DNA of 64,000 bases from Crocinitomicaceae bacterium (GCA_029254025.1 JAQWYK010000032.1:1-64000); one strand, 5' to 3'; shown: positions 8,412-17,829, counted from the first letter of the stretch. The notes: generated by a model not told the origin, from the sequence alone. Made by a program: numbers and translations.

Positions 8412-9062
8412 ATGAAATTAGTCAGTTTACTTTTCATTCTTGCAGGAATAGTTGTTTCATGCGAGCAATTAAACGATTCAATGCAGGAAGGATTGCCATA
8501 CATTGGTCATTATGATATTGCCTTTGAAGAAGGCGATGGTTATTCAATCGGAGATACCATATACCATAAAGTTCCGGAGTTTGCATACCTCACACAAGAC
8601 TCAACAGAGTTAAGTTCAGCGGATATTGATGGCAAGGTATGGGTGGCGAAGTTCTTCTTTTCAACTTGTCCTACCATTTGCCCGCCAATGACTTCTTCCA
8701 TGAAGCAATTACGCAATGACATGATGGACTTCAACGATGATTTGGTTTACTTGGCTTTTTCTATCAATCCTGAAAAAGATACTCCCGAACGTCTGCGTGA
8801 ATATATCGCCGAACACGAAATTGATAATACGGAGGATTGGTACTTTTTAACTGGAGTGGATGAAGAGGAGACACATCTTTTGGGGACAGAAGGGTTTAAA
8901 ATTCATGCGATGTTTGATGATAATGCGCCTGGTGGATATGCACACAGTCCCAATTTTATTCTAGTTGATCAAAACAGGCACATTAGAGGTTTATATGATG
9001 GATTAGAACCAGATGACGTAAATCAACTAAAAGAAGACATTAAAAAATTACTGAAGAAATGA
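8412..9062 (+). CDS. SCO1/SenC-family copper chaperone lipoprotein
   Basis: I start this gene at 8412 rather than at an upstream in-frame codon, because that ATG gives a lipoprotein signal (MKLVSLLFILAGIVVSC, Cys17 as lipid site) and follows an AAGGAAG-like sequence. The 216-residue product has the SCO copper site CPTIC (C86, C90) and the conserved histidine in GGYAHSPNFILVD (H178). SCO proteins deliver copper to the Cu(A) centre of oxidase subunit II or keep its cysteines reduced. It acts at the periplasmic face. Its last codons overlap the DUF420 gene by 4 nt. Confidence 0.94.
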   Translation: MKLVSLLFILAGIVVSCEQLNDSMQEGLPYIGHYDIAFEEGDGYSIGDTIYHKVPEFAYLTQDSTELSSADIDGKVWVAKFFFSTCPTICPPMTSSMKQLRNDMMDFNDDLVYLAFSINPEKDTPERLREYIAEHEIDNTEDWYFLTGVDEEETHLLGTEGFKIHAMFDDNAPGGYAHSPNFILVDQNRHIRGLYDGLEPDDVNQLKEDIKKLLKK

Positions 9063-9589
9063 TGGAGTCAAATCACACAGATGCTCAACTAGCGAAGTTT
9101 AGAAAACTTATTATAGCCCTTTCTATTGTTATTCCCCTGGCAGTGGCTGCATTGTTTGGAATTAAAATACCTGGTGTGGATTTTTCTTTTCTACCTCCAA
9201 TTTATGCTGGGATTAACGGATTAACTGCTGTTGTTCTTGTGAGCGCATTAGTCGCGATTAAAACAAAGAATATAAAACTGCATCAACGGTTGATTCAAAC
9301 GGCTTTAGTGCTATCGTTGTTGTTTTTAGTGGCTTATGTAGCGTATCATATCACTTCGGACTCTACAAGTTACGGTGGAGAATTCCCTCGCTTATACTAT
9401 TTCATTCTAATTTCACACATCGTATTGAGTGTTGTAGTGATTCCAATTGTGCTATTTACGTACTTATTCGCATGGCAAGGTAATTTTAAACGTCACAAAA
9501 AATGGACGCGATTTGCTTTTCCGATTTGGTTGTATGTGGCAATTACAGGTGTTGTTGTCTATTCTATGATTTCACCTTTTTACAACTAG
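9059..9589 (+). CDS. DUF420 integral membrane protein
   Basis: A 176-residue membrane protein with five hydrophobic segments, recognised as the DUF420 type that regularly ends oxidase assembly clusters after SCO. Histidines at the ends of helices (KLHQRLIQTAL, AYHITSD, ISHIVLSVV, RHKKWTR) are typical of the group and could bind heme or metal, but no biochemical role is established to my knowledge. It starts inside the end of the SCO gene (ATGA overlap) and is followed after 7 bp by exodeoxyribonuclease III. Confidence 0.85.
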   Translation: MMESNHTDAQLAKFRKLIIALSIVIPLAVAALFGIKIPGVDFSFLPPIYAGINGLTAVVLVSALVAIKTKNIKLHQRLIQTALVLSLLFLVAYVAYHITSDSTSYGGEFPRLYYFILISHIVLSVVVIPIVLFTYLFAWQGNFKRHKKWTRFAFPIWLYVAITGVVVYSMISPFYN

Positions 9590-9596
9590 TGATAAT

Positions 9597-10358
9597 ATGA
9601 AGATAGTTTCTTTCAATGTGAATGGTATTCGGGCAATCTTGAAAAAGGATTTTTTAGCGGATGTTCATCGTCTAAATGCGGATGTGATTTGTTTGCAAGA
9701 AACGAAAGCTCAAGATGATCAAGTCGCTGAGGCGCTGGCTGTACTGGAAGGATATCATATCTATTCTAACTCTGCTGAACGAAAAGGGTACTCAGGCACT
9801 GCAATTCTGACCAAAGAAAAACCTCTTTCAATATCCTTCGATATGGGAATCGAGGAACACGATAAAGAAGGACGTGTGATAGCGGCGGAGTATAACGATT
9901 TCTTTTTGGTGACTGTATATACGCCGAATTCAGGTAGTGAATTACTCCGCCTATCCTACAGACAGGATTGGGATAAACATTTTTTAACCTATTTGAAAGA
10001 ATTAGAAAAGAAAAAACCGGTAGTTGTATGCGGTGATTTGAATGTGGCGCATAAAGATATTGACTTAGCACGTCCCAAAGAAAACTATAACAAAGCGGCA
10101 GGATTCATGCAAGAGGAAATCGATGGGATGGATGCTTATACCAGTAACGGTTTTGTAGATACTTTTAGGGTATTACATCCGGATGGAATTAAATATTCTT
10201 GGTTCAGTTACCGTGGCGGTGCAAGAGAACGAAATGTAGGCTGGAGAATTGATTACTTCTTGGTTAGTGAAGCACTACTTCCACGTGTGAATTCCGCAGA
10301 TATACACAATGAGATATATGGTTCAGATCATTGTCCTGTGAGCGTGGAGTTTAAATAA
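9597..10358 (+). CDS. xth: Exodeoxyribonuclease III (AP endonuclease family)
   Basis: DNA repair enzyme that cleaves at abasic sites and digests 3' ends. The 253 residues contain all motifs of the family: FNVNGIRA (5-12), the metal-binding glutamate in CLQETKAQ (about 31-38), GYSGTAIL, VVCGDLNVAH (about 142-151), WRIDYFLVS (about 219-227) and the final catalytic GSDHCPVSVEF. Length and order are as in ExoA/ExoIII. It follows DUF420 by 7 bp; read-through from the oxidase operon is possible. Convergent with the flippase gene. Confidence 0.96.
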   Translation: MKIVSFNVNGIRAILKKDFLADVHRLNADVICLQETKAQDDQVAEALAVLEGYHIYSNSAERKGYSGTAILTKEKPLSISFDMGIEEHDKEGRVIAAEYNDFFLVTVYTPNSGSELLRLSYRQDWDKHFLTYLKELEKKKPVVVCGDLNVAHKDIDLARPKENYNKAAGFMQEEIDGMDAYTSNGFVDTFRVLHPDGIKYSWFSYRGGARERNVGWRIDYFLVSEALLPRVNSADIHNEIYGSDHCPVSVEFK

Positions 10359-10378
10359 GTTAAGGTTCGGATGACTTT

Positions 10379-11845
10379 TTAGTTTTTTGATTTCTCCATA
10401 AACCAAACCAACCCTACAAATCCAACAATAAAGAAGTTATGTACTATTAGTTGTACTATCCCAAATTCGATGTCAATCGATTGAAAGGCTAAGAAAATGA
10501 GCAATGCCGCACTACTATACAAACCAAATTTCCTTAAACTGTAGGGGATCGGATAGTGTTTTTGACCCAAAAGGTACGAAGCCACCATTTGTCCACCGTA
10601 AACTGCTAGTGTAACCCAAGCACAAGCGATGTAACCTAATGTCGGTATAAAAACCACATTCAATCCAACTGTAAAAATAGCTCCTCCTATTGCTATATAA
10701 GCACCATATTTCGTCTGACCACTTAACTTATACCAGATACTTTGATTGATGTAGATTCCTAGGAATACATTGGCCAATAAAAGTATAGGAACAATTTTCA
10801 ATCCTTCCCAATAATTGGAGTTCGGTATAAAGTGCTTGATGATATCAATGTTTAAACTCACAGCAAGAAAGCATAGGAAAATTGCTCCTATAAAGTAGTT
10901 CATAACCTTTACATAGGTTTTATTGCGGTCTTTGCTTTTCGCTTCAGCGAAGAAAAAAGGTTCTGCAGCATACCGATATGCCTGTAAGAATATAGACACG
11001 AGCATGGCGAGTTTGTAACTTGCACTGTAAATTCCCACTTGTGCCTCGGCAGCTTTTAGTGATGCAATTTCGCCGAGTTCTTTAAGGTTAGCGGAATAGA
11101 TTAGGTGTTTTAAAAGTATTCGGTCGATGGTTTCGTTAATGATAAACGCAAAACCTGCAAGTGCTAACGGAAAACTATATCGGAACATGAGCTTGATGAG
11201 TGTAAAGTCTAATTTAAATTTCAGATTTAGAAAGTCCTTGTAAACGAATACAGGTTTTGCCAATGAAGCAATGATGTTGGCAATTAGAATAAAACGAACA
11301 CCTTGTTCTGGATTTTCTTTATCAAAGAAGAGTAACAACAAGATGAGGTTCAATCCGATGTTAATGGCTATGCTTGATAATTGGATAACAGCAAAGCGTT
11401 TGGCGCGTTCCTCTGCACGTAATTTAGCTAGGGGTAATGCACTAACAGCATCAATAACAACAATAACCCCCAATAATATGATGTATTCAGAATTGTTTGT
11501 GAATAACATGCGATCTGCTATGGATTGATGAAATAACATTATTAATGTTAGAAAACCACCATTGATAATCAGCACGCTGAGTAATGATGAATTGAACACA
11601 TGTTCTTTATCTTCTCGTTCATTTCGGAACTTAAAAAAGGCCGTTTCCATTCCAAAAGTGAGTAGCACCATTAAAAAGGCCACCCAAGCATAAAGTTCGG
11701 ATATAACTCCGTAATCAGCTGGGTCCTTGAATACCAGCGAACTGGTATAGAGAGGTACTAGTAAATAATTTAAGAACCGACCAATAATACTCGATAATCC
11801 ATACACGGCTGTTTGTCCCGCGAGCTTTTTTAGTGGGTTACTCAT
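10379..11845 (-). CDS. Polysaccharide biosynthesis protein / Wzx-like flippase
   Basis: A 488-residue integral membrane protein with about 12-14 hydrophobic segments, of the MOP superfamily (Polysacc_synt). The N-terminal pattern LAGQTAVYGLSSIIGRFLNY is typical of Bacteroidota members. Such proteins flip undecaprenyl-linked oligosaccharides across the inner membrane for O-antigen, exopolysaccharide or glycoprotein assembly. No sugar-transferase cluster surrounds it; the next upstream gene on the same strand is the AsmA-like protein, 27 bp away. The substrate cannot be stated. Confidence 0.9.
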   Translation of the reverse strand: MSNPLKKLAGQTAVYGLSSIIGRFLNYLLVPLYTSSLVFKDPADYGVISELYAWVAFLMVLLTFGMETAFFKFRNEREDKEHVFNSSLLSVLIINGGFLTLIMLFHQSIADRMLFTNNSEYIILLGVIVVIDAVSALPLAKLRAEERAKRFAVIQLSSIAINIGLNLILLLLFFDKENPEQGVRFILIANIIASLAKPVFVYKDFLNLKFKLDFTLIKLMFRYSFPLALAGFAFIINETIDRILLKHLIYSANLKELGEIASLKAAEAQVGIYSASYKLAMLVSIFLQAYRYAAEPFFFAEAKSKDRNKTYVKVMNYFIGAIFLCFLAVSLNIDIIKHFIPNSNYWEGLKIVPILLLANVFLGIYINQSIWYKLSGQTKYGAYIAIGGAIFTVGLNVVFIPTLGYIACAWVTLAVYGGQMVASYLLGQKHYPIPYSLRKFGLYSSAALLIFLAFQSIDIEFGIVQLIVHNFFIVGFVGLVWFMEKSKN

Positions 11846-11872
11846 TTCTACTTTGTGCTGATAAGTGTGTAT

Positions 11873-14539
11873 TTAATTGTCATCTATTTCAAAGGATTCT
11901 TTTTCTTTCTCTTGTTCATTTTCTTTTTTCCAAGTGTCGATCACACTTCCCCATTTAGATTTCTTTTTTGTCTTTTTATCAGGATCGAACTCCAAATTCA
12001 AACTGTCTTTTTCGCGGTTAAAGTCCATAATCAATTGTTCTTGTCTTTTATTCTCTTCAGGAAGTGATAGGATGGTACTGTCTTTTTTATTAATACCGAA
12101 TCCTTCCTTCAAAACACTCTTGAACTCTTCTTTGGCCTCCTCTATTTCCTGCTGCTTATCTGCTTTTTTGGACTCTCGATCCCATTCGAAATTTGGATCA
12201 AACAGATCGCCATACATACGCAGGTATACCCTAAAGCCAGAACCATCATCCACGATGTCTCCAAATTCAGAAGGCGTTCGATTGCTTTTAAGCTCTCTAA
12301 ATCTAAAGTCAAATGAGTAATCGACTTGATTCGTAAAGCTATGATTCCCTGATAATCGAACATCTAATGCATTTGATTTTATTTCCATTTTAGGAATAAA
12401 AAGCACCCCATTTGAAATAGTGATATTGTTTTCAAATGTTTCAAATCGGAGGTTTAATAACTCTTTTTCAAAGGCGTTCATGTTACTTTTTGAAATAACA
12501 AGCTTAGCACTAGATGCTTTAATGCTTTCAGTAATTTCTTTAAAGGTATCGACATTGACAAGAGCACCATCATTAATCCGAATAGCTACCTGCGCCTTAA
12601 ATTGGTCTTTTAAATCTTCACCTGTGTATAAGTTGAACCGTCCCGTAAAGTCTAATCCAATGACTGCCATACCTTTTATGTTTTCTGAGGTGATGGCACT
12701 TTGGTCAAAATTATTCCATTCTTTGAAGACCTTCTCGAAGTAAACATTTTGAGAATTGAGCTTTGTGGTTACTTTAAGTAGCATAGGAAGTGTTTCTTCA
12801 ATGAGTAAGCTTCCTGTAATGTCAGCACCAGCATTCTTTGCGCGCAACGCAGGAAAACGCAGTGCTTTCTCATCGAATTTCATACGTGTCTGAATCGCGC
12901 TGTAAACATGGCCGCCATAATAAACATTTTTCAAGTCCAGTGTTAATTGACCTTCAATGTCATCTGGTAACAGCCAAGTTTTTGTTTTTTCTGATTCGTC
13001 GGTTGTTGAAAGGTCTTCCAAGTACATTGTTGTACTTTCTATTGATGCGTCGACCCAAAGTTTTCCAGATTTTTTAAAATAATTTGCGATTTGATTGATT
13101 GTTCCGTCAATCACGATGTCGGATTGCGCTATGTTGACATGAACAGCCTTAAATCCGGCTTGTTGGTTGCGAAGAACAATTTCTCCGGAAGACACTTTGA
13201 ATATACGATTATCTCCAACTTGTTGTGCTAAAATATTGGATAACTTGAAATTGCTGCGTACATCATATATGGTAAGGTTCAATGGCTCATACTGAGGGTT
13301 GTTGAAACGGAAATCAAATTTTCCATTGAGGTCGATGTCCCCATTCAATTGTGTCATTCCAAACGGGCCTAATAATCGGTGTAACGCTTTCAAATTGATT
13401 CGCCCTTTGGCGTTTCCTTTGAGTCTGGGTTGTTCAAAGTCCGTAACAGTTACATTTCCGCTGAATTCAGTCCCAAGTGTAGATAATGAAAGCGTTTTGA
13501 GGATTAAGGCTTCTTCTGGAGAAGCAATTCCATTGGAATAGTGGCCATCAAGATGGATGTTGTTTAATGAAAATTCATTGTCTTTTAGACTTCCATCCTC
13601 TACGTGAAAATTAGCTTCAATAGAAGGAGAAGAGGTGTTTTCTAATGGTCCAGCAATGGTTACATCCATATTGAATGTTCCAGAACCATTCAATTCATCC
13701 ACAATTCCTAATTCTTTGACTGTGAAATTTTTTGCTACATCAGTGAGCTGTAATTGCTCTCCAGAAACGAAAAAGTCTAAGCTGTCTTTTGTGACTTTTC
13801 CTCGGATAAAAAAGGGAAGGGCATTAATGGCGAGATTAGCAGATTTTATCTCAAATATAGAATTAACTTGATCCATATGAATAGCAATTTCACACGTCGC
13901 TTTTTTATCCGTTATTAACGTCAGAGACTTATTAGCGATGTGTTCAATCGTTAAAGTCATTGCAGCATCCATGAGAAATTCTTCATTGCTGAAATCCCCA
14001 GTTAATTCCAGATCGTCAATGAAACCAGCATAATCCTGACCAGTAGCTTTATTCAAATAGGTGTAATGTGTGCGTTCTAGTTGAATTTGTTCTAGTGAAA
14101 ATGAAAAATTGCTCGGTTCTCCTTCAGCTGGTTTTAAGAAATCATAGTTTACTTTTCCATCCTCTTGAATCTGCATATTTAGTTGTGCATCTAAGACTTC
14201 AATTTTTTTGACGTCATAACTTCCGCTAAAAAAATCGAACGGGTTGAACCTTAAACGCAATTTCTGTGCATAAAACGCTGTGTCAACGGTTTGTAACGTA
14301 TCGAATTTACTGTGTACAAGAACATCATCGAAATCCATTGACATATCTGGGAAAGTACCCCAAATCCTCACGTCTATATAGCCTATATGCACACGTTTGT
14401 TTAGATGTTTATTCGCTTCCTCCAGCGCATAACCTTTTATATCGTCTTTGAAAATTAACAAAAGTGCACTGGTGAATAACATCATTATGATGATACCGCC
14501 AATCACTTTACCACTAATTTTCAAGATTCTCATCCACAT
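11873..14539 (-). CDS. AsmA-like large periplasmic protein
   Basis: An 888-residue protein with one N-terminal membrane helix (about 7-29) and a long beta-rich periplasmic body with repeated short strands, then a charged, lysine-rich C-terminal tail (from about 800). The N-terminal region after the helix (YIDVRIWGTFPDMSMDFDDV, about 53-72) and the C-terminal LNLRFETFENNITISNG region match the AsmA family of Bacteroidota. AsmA/TamB-like proteins are thought to bridge the envelope and move phospholipids to the outer membrane. Two ATGs lie two codons apart; a TAATTTTG box lies 7 nt before the first. Confidence 0.87.
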   Translation of the reverse strand: MWMRILKISGKVIGGIIIMMLFTSALLLIFKDDIKGYALEEANKHLNKRVHIGYIDVRIWGTFPDMSMDFDDVLVHSKFDTLQTVDTAFYAQKLRLRFNPFDFFSGSYDVKKIEVLDAQLNMQIQEDGKVNYDFLKPAEGEPSNFSFSLEQIQLERTHYTYLNKATGQDYAGFIDDLELTGDFSNEEFLMDAAMTLTIEHIANKSLTLITDKKATCEIAIHMDQVNSIFEIKSANLAINALPFFIRGKVTKDSLDFFVSGEQLQLTDVAKNFTVKELGIVDELNGSGTFNMDVTIAGPLENTSSPSIEANFHVEDGSLKDNEFSLNNIHLDGHYSNGIASPEEALILKTLSLSTLGTEFSGNVTVTDFEQPRLKGNAKGRINLKALHRLLGPFGMTQLNGDIDLNGKFDFRFNNPQYEPLNLTIYDVRSNFKLSNILAQQVGDNRIFKVSSGEIVLRNQQAGFKAVHVNIAQSDIVIDGTINQIANYFKKSGKLWVDASIESTTMYLEDLSTTDESEKTKTWLLPDDIEGQLTLDLKNVYYGGHVYSAIQTRMKFDEKALRFPALRAKNAGADITGSLLIEETLPMLLKVTTKLNSQNVYFEKVFKEWNNFDQSAITSENIKGMAVIGLDFTGRFNLYTGEDLKDQFKAQVAIRINDGALVNVDTFKEITESIKASSAKLVISKSNMNAFEKELLNLRFETFENNITISNGVLFIPKMEIKSNALDVRLSGNHSFTNQVDYSFDFRFRELKSNRTPSEFGDIVDDGSGFRVYLRMYGDLFDPNFEWDRESKKADKQQEIEEAKEEFKSVLKEGFGINKKDSTILSLPEENKRQEQLIMDFNREKDSLNLEFDPDKKTKKKSKWGSVIDTWKKENEQEKEKESFEIDDN

Positions 14540-14546
14540 ACTTACA

Positions 14547-14554
14547 CAAAATTA
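14547..14554 (-). promoter_or_regulatory. Candidate -7 box for the AsmA-like gene
   Basis: The minus strand reads TAATTTTG (TAnnTTTG), 7 nt before the first ATG. No clear -33 element. Confidence 0.35.
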
Positions 14555-14693
14555 GGAAACAAATAGTTGGATATTTGGCTGTGCCACATAACTTATTAAC
14601 GGGAGAACGGTTAAAATGATACGAAAGTATTAATTGAAACTTCAGTTTTGGTAGTGGTTACATTTTTTAAAATTAGGACTAAAAATACAATCT

Positions 14694-14832
14694 ATGAAAG
14701 CTACTCTACTTTGTTTCTATCTTATTCATTTTGACTTCTTGTGGATTAGAGGCTCCAGAGGAAGGCACAAATTCCGTTAAGGAAGAGCAGGTGCTAGCCG
14801 AGTTCGCCAAGGATAATATGGCGAAGTTTTAA
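14694..14832 (+). pseudogene. Small lipoprotein gene disrupted by a frameshift at its start
   Basis: Reading from 14698 gives 44 codons to a TAA at 14830-14832. The product has a basic N-terminus, a hydrophobic stretch and a perfect lipobox (ILTSC), followed by a short acidic tail (GLEAPEEGTNSVKEEQ...). The only ATG, at 14694, is out of frame: the text reads ATGAAAG where ATGAAAAAG would restore a normal MKKLL lipoprotein start, so two A residues appear to be missing from an A-tract. It is either a pseudogene, a phase-variable tract or a sequencing error. The rest of the 348-bp gap (14540-14887) holds no other gene that I can see. Confidence 0.6.
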
Positions 14833-14887
14833 TTAATGTGTCCATGAAAATCAATCTAATCTCCTTACGTAAAATCGATTTGGCACA

Positions 14888-15406
14888 TTAACCTTCCCCT
14901 AAAAATAGCGCCTTCAACTCCGTTGCATCCTGCGGTTTCATTTTCCCTGCTAGGATTAGACTTAATTGTTTTCTGCGCAATGCTCCATTAAAACGCTCTT
15001 TTTCTTGCTCAGTTTCAGGAATAAGTTCAGGAACTTTTATTGGACCACCATTTTGGTCGACTGCCACGAAGGTATATATTGCCTCGTTCCGCTTAACGCG
15101 TTTCCCGGATACTTGATTCTCTACATAAACATCAATAAATACTTCCATTGAACTATTAAAAGCCCGTGATACTTTTGCTTCTAATGTGACAATAGACCCT
15201 TCTTTTATTGTTTTACCGAAGGATACATTGTTTACCGAGGCGGTAACAACCACTCTTCTACAGTGGCGTTGTGCTGAAACTGCAGCAGTAACATCCATCC
15301 AGGCTAAAAGCTGACCCCCGAATAAGTTTCCATGCGAATTGGTATCGTTTGGTAACACTACGTTGGTGGAGATGGTAACAGTTTCAGATGCTTTTTTTGC
15401 AGTCAT
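14888..15406 (-). CDS. Acyl-CoA thioesterase (hotdog fold, YciA/BACH-like)
   Basis: A cytoplasmic acyl-CoA hydrolase of 172 residues when started at the ATG giving MTAKKASETV; an ATG six codons upstream is possible but less like the family. The hotdog motif NSHGNLFGGQLLAWMDVTAA (about 21-40) is the classical signature with the catalytic Asp/Asn region. A second family element is VNNVSFGKTIKEGSIVTLEA. It releases free fatty acid and CoA from acyl-CoAs. It is a single gene, divergent from hemJ. Confidence 0.92.
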   Translation of the reverse strand: MTAKKASETVTISTNVVLPNDTNSHGNLFGGQLLAWMDVTAAVSAQRHCRRVVVTASVNNVSFGKTIKEGSIVTLEAKVSRAFNSSMEVFIDVYVENQVSGKRVKRNEAIYTFVAVDQNGGPIKVPELIPETEQEKERFNGALRRKQLSLILAGKMKPQDATELKALFLGEG

Positions 15407-15473
15407 TGGGCGAATTTTGTACAAAACTAATACATTCAGCGGGGATAATTACGAAAGAATATGATAATCCGAT

Positions 15474-15481
15474 TAAATTTG
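15474..15481 (+). promoter_or_regulatory. Candidate -7 box for hemJ
   Basis: TAAATTTG lies 8 nt before the ATG at 15490. This position supports choosing that ATG, since an upstream in-frame start would lie before the promoter. Confidence 0.4.
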
Positions 15482-15489
15482 TCTTCATT

Positions 15490-16023
15490 ATGAGTTTTGT
15501 AGTAATTAAGTCTTTACATATTATTTTCATGGTCAGTTGGTTTGCTGGTCTGTTTTACATTGTTCGATTATTTATCTACCATACTGAAGCTCAGCAACGT
15601 GAAGACGCGGCTCGACAAGTACTAACGGAGCAATTCATAATCATGGAAAAGAAACTGTGGTGGATCATCACGACTCCAGCTATGTTACTCACGCTGTTGT
15701 TTGGAATTTGGATGTTGTTGGAAGTACCTGCATATCTTCAAATGCCTTGGATGCACATTAAGTTGACTTTCGTTGTATTGTTGTTAGTCTATCATTTTAT
15801 TTCCCAGAAAATCCTCTTTGATTTAAAAAACAATAAGTTCAACTGGTCTTCAACAGGATTGAGGATTTGGAATGAAGGCGCTACTTTAGTTTTAGTAGCA
15901 GTGGTGTTTCTCGTTGTGATGCAGGACTCACTCAATTGGATCAAGGGAACTATTGGCTTTTTTGCTGTTGCTATTGGGCTAATGATTGGAATTAAGATGT
16001 ACAAACGTCTTCGAAAAGGGTAG
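15490..16023 (+). CDS. hemJ: Protoporphyrinogen IX oxidase HemJ-like
   Basis: A 177-residue integral membrane protein with four or five hydrophobic helices. The start at 15490 gives MSFVVIKSLHIIFMVSWFAGLFY, the HemJ N-terminus with its conserved histidine (H10) in the first helix; further upstream codons lack the pattern. The next conserved piece is RLFIYHTEAQ. HemJ oxidises protoporphyrinogen IX to protoporphyrin IX in heme synthesis, without oxygen as direct electron acceptor. It fits with heme O synthase in the oxidase cluster. The tatD gene follows after 4 bp. Confidence 0.9.
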   Translation: MSFVVIKSLHIIFMVSWFAGLFYIVRLFIYHTEAQQREDAARQVLTEQFIIMEKKLWWIITTPAMLLTLLFGIWMLLEVPAYLQMPWMHIKLTFVVLLLVYHFISQKILFDLKNNKFNWSSTGLRIWNEGATLVLVAVVFLVVMQDSLNWIKGTIGFFAVAIGLMIGIKMYKRLRKG

Positions 16024-16027
16024 CTTT

Positions 16028-16807
16028 ATGTTTTTTATTGATACACATGCTCACCTATACGCCAAAGAATTCGATGAAGATCGTCAGGAAATAATAGCTC
16101 GTGCAATTCATCTAGGTGTGGAACAATTTCTATTGCCTAATATTGATGAAGATTCAATACTAGGGATGCATCAGTTGGTAAAAGATTACCCGAATCGGTG
16201 TTTTTCTATGATGGGCATTCATCCGAGTTCGGTAGTGAAAGATTGGGAAGAGCAATTAACGCTCATTAAATCTTTTTTCGACCCAACCATTCATATTGCG
16301 ATTGGTGAAATTGGAATCGATTTGTATTGGGATAAATTACTTCAAAAAGAACAAACTTTAGCCTTTGAGCAACAAATAATTTGGGCAAAAGAGGTGGGAT
16401 TACCAATTGTGATACATGCCAGAAATTCGTTTGATGAGATTTTTGAAGTGGTGGATCAGCACAATGATGACTGTCTAACTGGAGTATTTCATTGTTTTAC
16501 GGGTGATCTTTATCAAGCGAAGAAGATTATTGATTATGGTGGATTTAAGTTGGGAATTGGTGGTGTGGCAACGTTCAAAAATGGTGGTTTAGACAAAATT
16601 TTGCCTCAGATTGATTTGCGACATCTTATTCTTGAAACGGACGCTCCCTATTTAGCTCCTGTTCCCCATAGAGGTAAGAGAAATGAGAGCAGTTATATTC
16701 CAATCGTTGCTGAGCGAATAGCTGAGTTTTATGGTTTACCATTAAAAGAAGTTGCAGAGGCAACAACAAACTCAGCAAGGGAATTATTTAACCTGAAATC
16801 AGTATGA
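16028..16807 (+). CDS. tatD: TatD-family metal-dependent deoxyribonuclease
   Basis: A 259-residue TIM-barrel hydrolase. I start at ATG 16028, which places the metal motif FIDTHAHLYAKEFDEDR at residues 3-19; the longer reading adds 14 residues that overlap hemJ. Other metal ligands are seen in MMGIHPS, AIGEIGIDLYWD, IVIHARNS, GVFHCFTGD and ILETDAPYLAP. TatD enzymes are 3'-5' DNases used in DNA repair and turnover. The stop overlaps the asparaginase start by 4 nt (ATGA). Confidence 0.95.
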   Translation: MFFIDTHAHLYAKEFDEDRQEIIARAIHLGVEQFLLPNIDEDSILGMHQLVKDYPNRCFSMMGIHPSSVVKDWEEQLTLIKSFFDPTIHIAIGEIGIDLYWDKLLQKEQTLAFEQQIIWAKEVGLPIVIHARNSFDEIFEVVDQHNDDCLTGVFHCFTGDLYQAKKIIDYGGFKLGIGGVATFKNGGLDKILPQIDLRHLILETDAPYLAPVPHRGKRNESSYIPIVAERIAEFYGLPLKEVAEATTNSARELFNLKSV

Positions 16808-17829
16808 AAAAGTCAACCGTTTTATTAATTTACACAGGAGGTACAATTGGAATGATTAAAGACTCCGAAACCGGTGTTTTGAAAGCGTTCGATTTCGACC
16901 ATTTATACGATCAAATTCCGGAGCTATCCCGTTTAGAGGCAACGTTAAAGGCGATTTCCATGGACCCTGTGGACTCTTCGGATATGACGCCAAAGAAGTG
17001 GCAAGAAATTGCACGAATTATTGAGGAAAACTATGAAGCGTTTGATGGATTTGTAGTATTACACGGATCAGACACCATGGCCTATACCTCAAGTGCGCTC
17101 AGTTTTATGCTTCAAGGATTAAAAAAACCAGTGATTTTAACAGGTTCTCAGTTGCCGATTGGAACCATTCGTACAGATGGAAAAGAAAACTTAATTACAG
17201 CTATTGAGATAGCTGCGCAAAAGAACGACTCTGGTGCCTCAATCATCCAAGAGGTAGCTATTTATTTTGAGTATTCACTTTACCGTGGAAATCGTACAAC
17301 CAAAGTGTCTGCCAATGCTTTTGAAGCATTTAAGTCGCCCAATTACCCGGATTTAGCAGTTGCTGGTGTTCAAATTCAATATAATCACGGTGCCCATTTC
17401 ACCTCCACAAGTAACCAATTGCGGGTATACTATGGGATGAATGAGCAAGTAGCACTTATTAAAATATTTCCTGGGTTTTCTCCAAATGTGTATACAGGAA
17501 TGTTTGATACAACAGCAGTAAAAGGTATTGTTTTAGAGACGTTTGGTTCAGGAAATGCGCCGAAGAATGGAGAGTTTATAGCATTACTAAAGAAATATAT
17601 TGAAGATGGTGGAATCGTCATTAATGTTACCCAATGCGTTTCAGGAGAGGTTGTGCAAGGAAAGTATGCGAATAGTACTTTCTTTAATGAGATTGGTGTA
17701 GTGAGTGGACGTGATTTAACCACTGAGGCGGCGATTACCAAGTTGATGTTTGTGCTATCTAACTTCGAATCAAGAGAGGATATAGAGTACTACCTCTCCC
17801 ATAGTACGGCAGGAGAAATGAGTGTTTGA
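16804..17829 (+). CDS. ansA: Type I (cytoplasmic) L-asparaginase
   Basis: Hydrolyses L-asparagine to aspartate and ammonia. The 341 residues lack a signal peptide, which suits the type I enzyme. The two catalytic threonine motifs are visible: IYTGGTIGMI (about 9-18) and VVLHGSDTMAYTSSALSFML (about 84-103). Further family elements are ILTGSQLPIG and YRGNRTTKVSANAFEAFKSPN. It overlaps tatD by 4 nt and is probably translated with it. Its end faces truB. Confidence 0.95.
   Translation: MKKSTVLLIYTGGTIGMIKDSETGVLKAFDFDHLYDQIPELSRLEATLKAISMDPVDSSDMTPKKWQEIARIIEENYEAFDGFVVLHGSDTMAYTSSALSFMLQGLKKPVILTGSQLPIGTIRTDGKENLITAIEIAAQKNDSGASIIQEVAIYFEYSLYRGNRTTKVSANAFEAFKSPNYPDLAVAGVQIQYNHGAHFTSTSNQLRVYYGMNEQVALIKIFPGFSPNVYTGMFDTTAVKGIVLETFGSGNAPKNGEFIALLKKYIEDGGIVINVTQCVSGEVVQGKYANSTFFNEIGVVSGRDLTTEAAITKLMFVLSNFESREDIEYYLSHSTAGEMSV

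Noticed and set aside
12838-13077. Plus-strand open frame inside the AsmA-like gene
   Set aside because: It lies entirely antisense to a well-supported gene and its product has no recognisable features.
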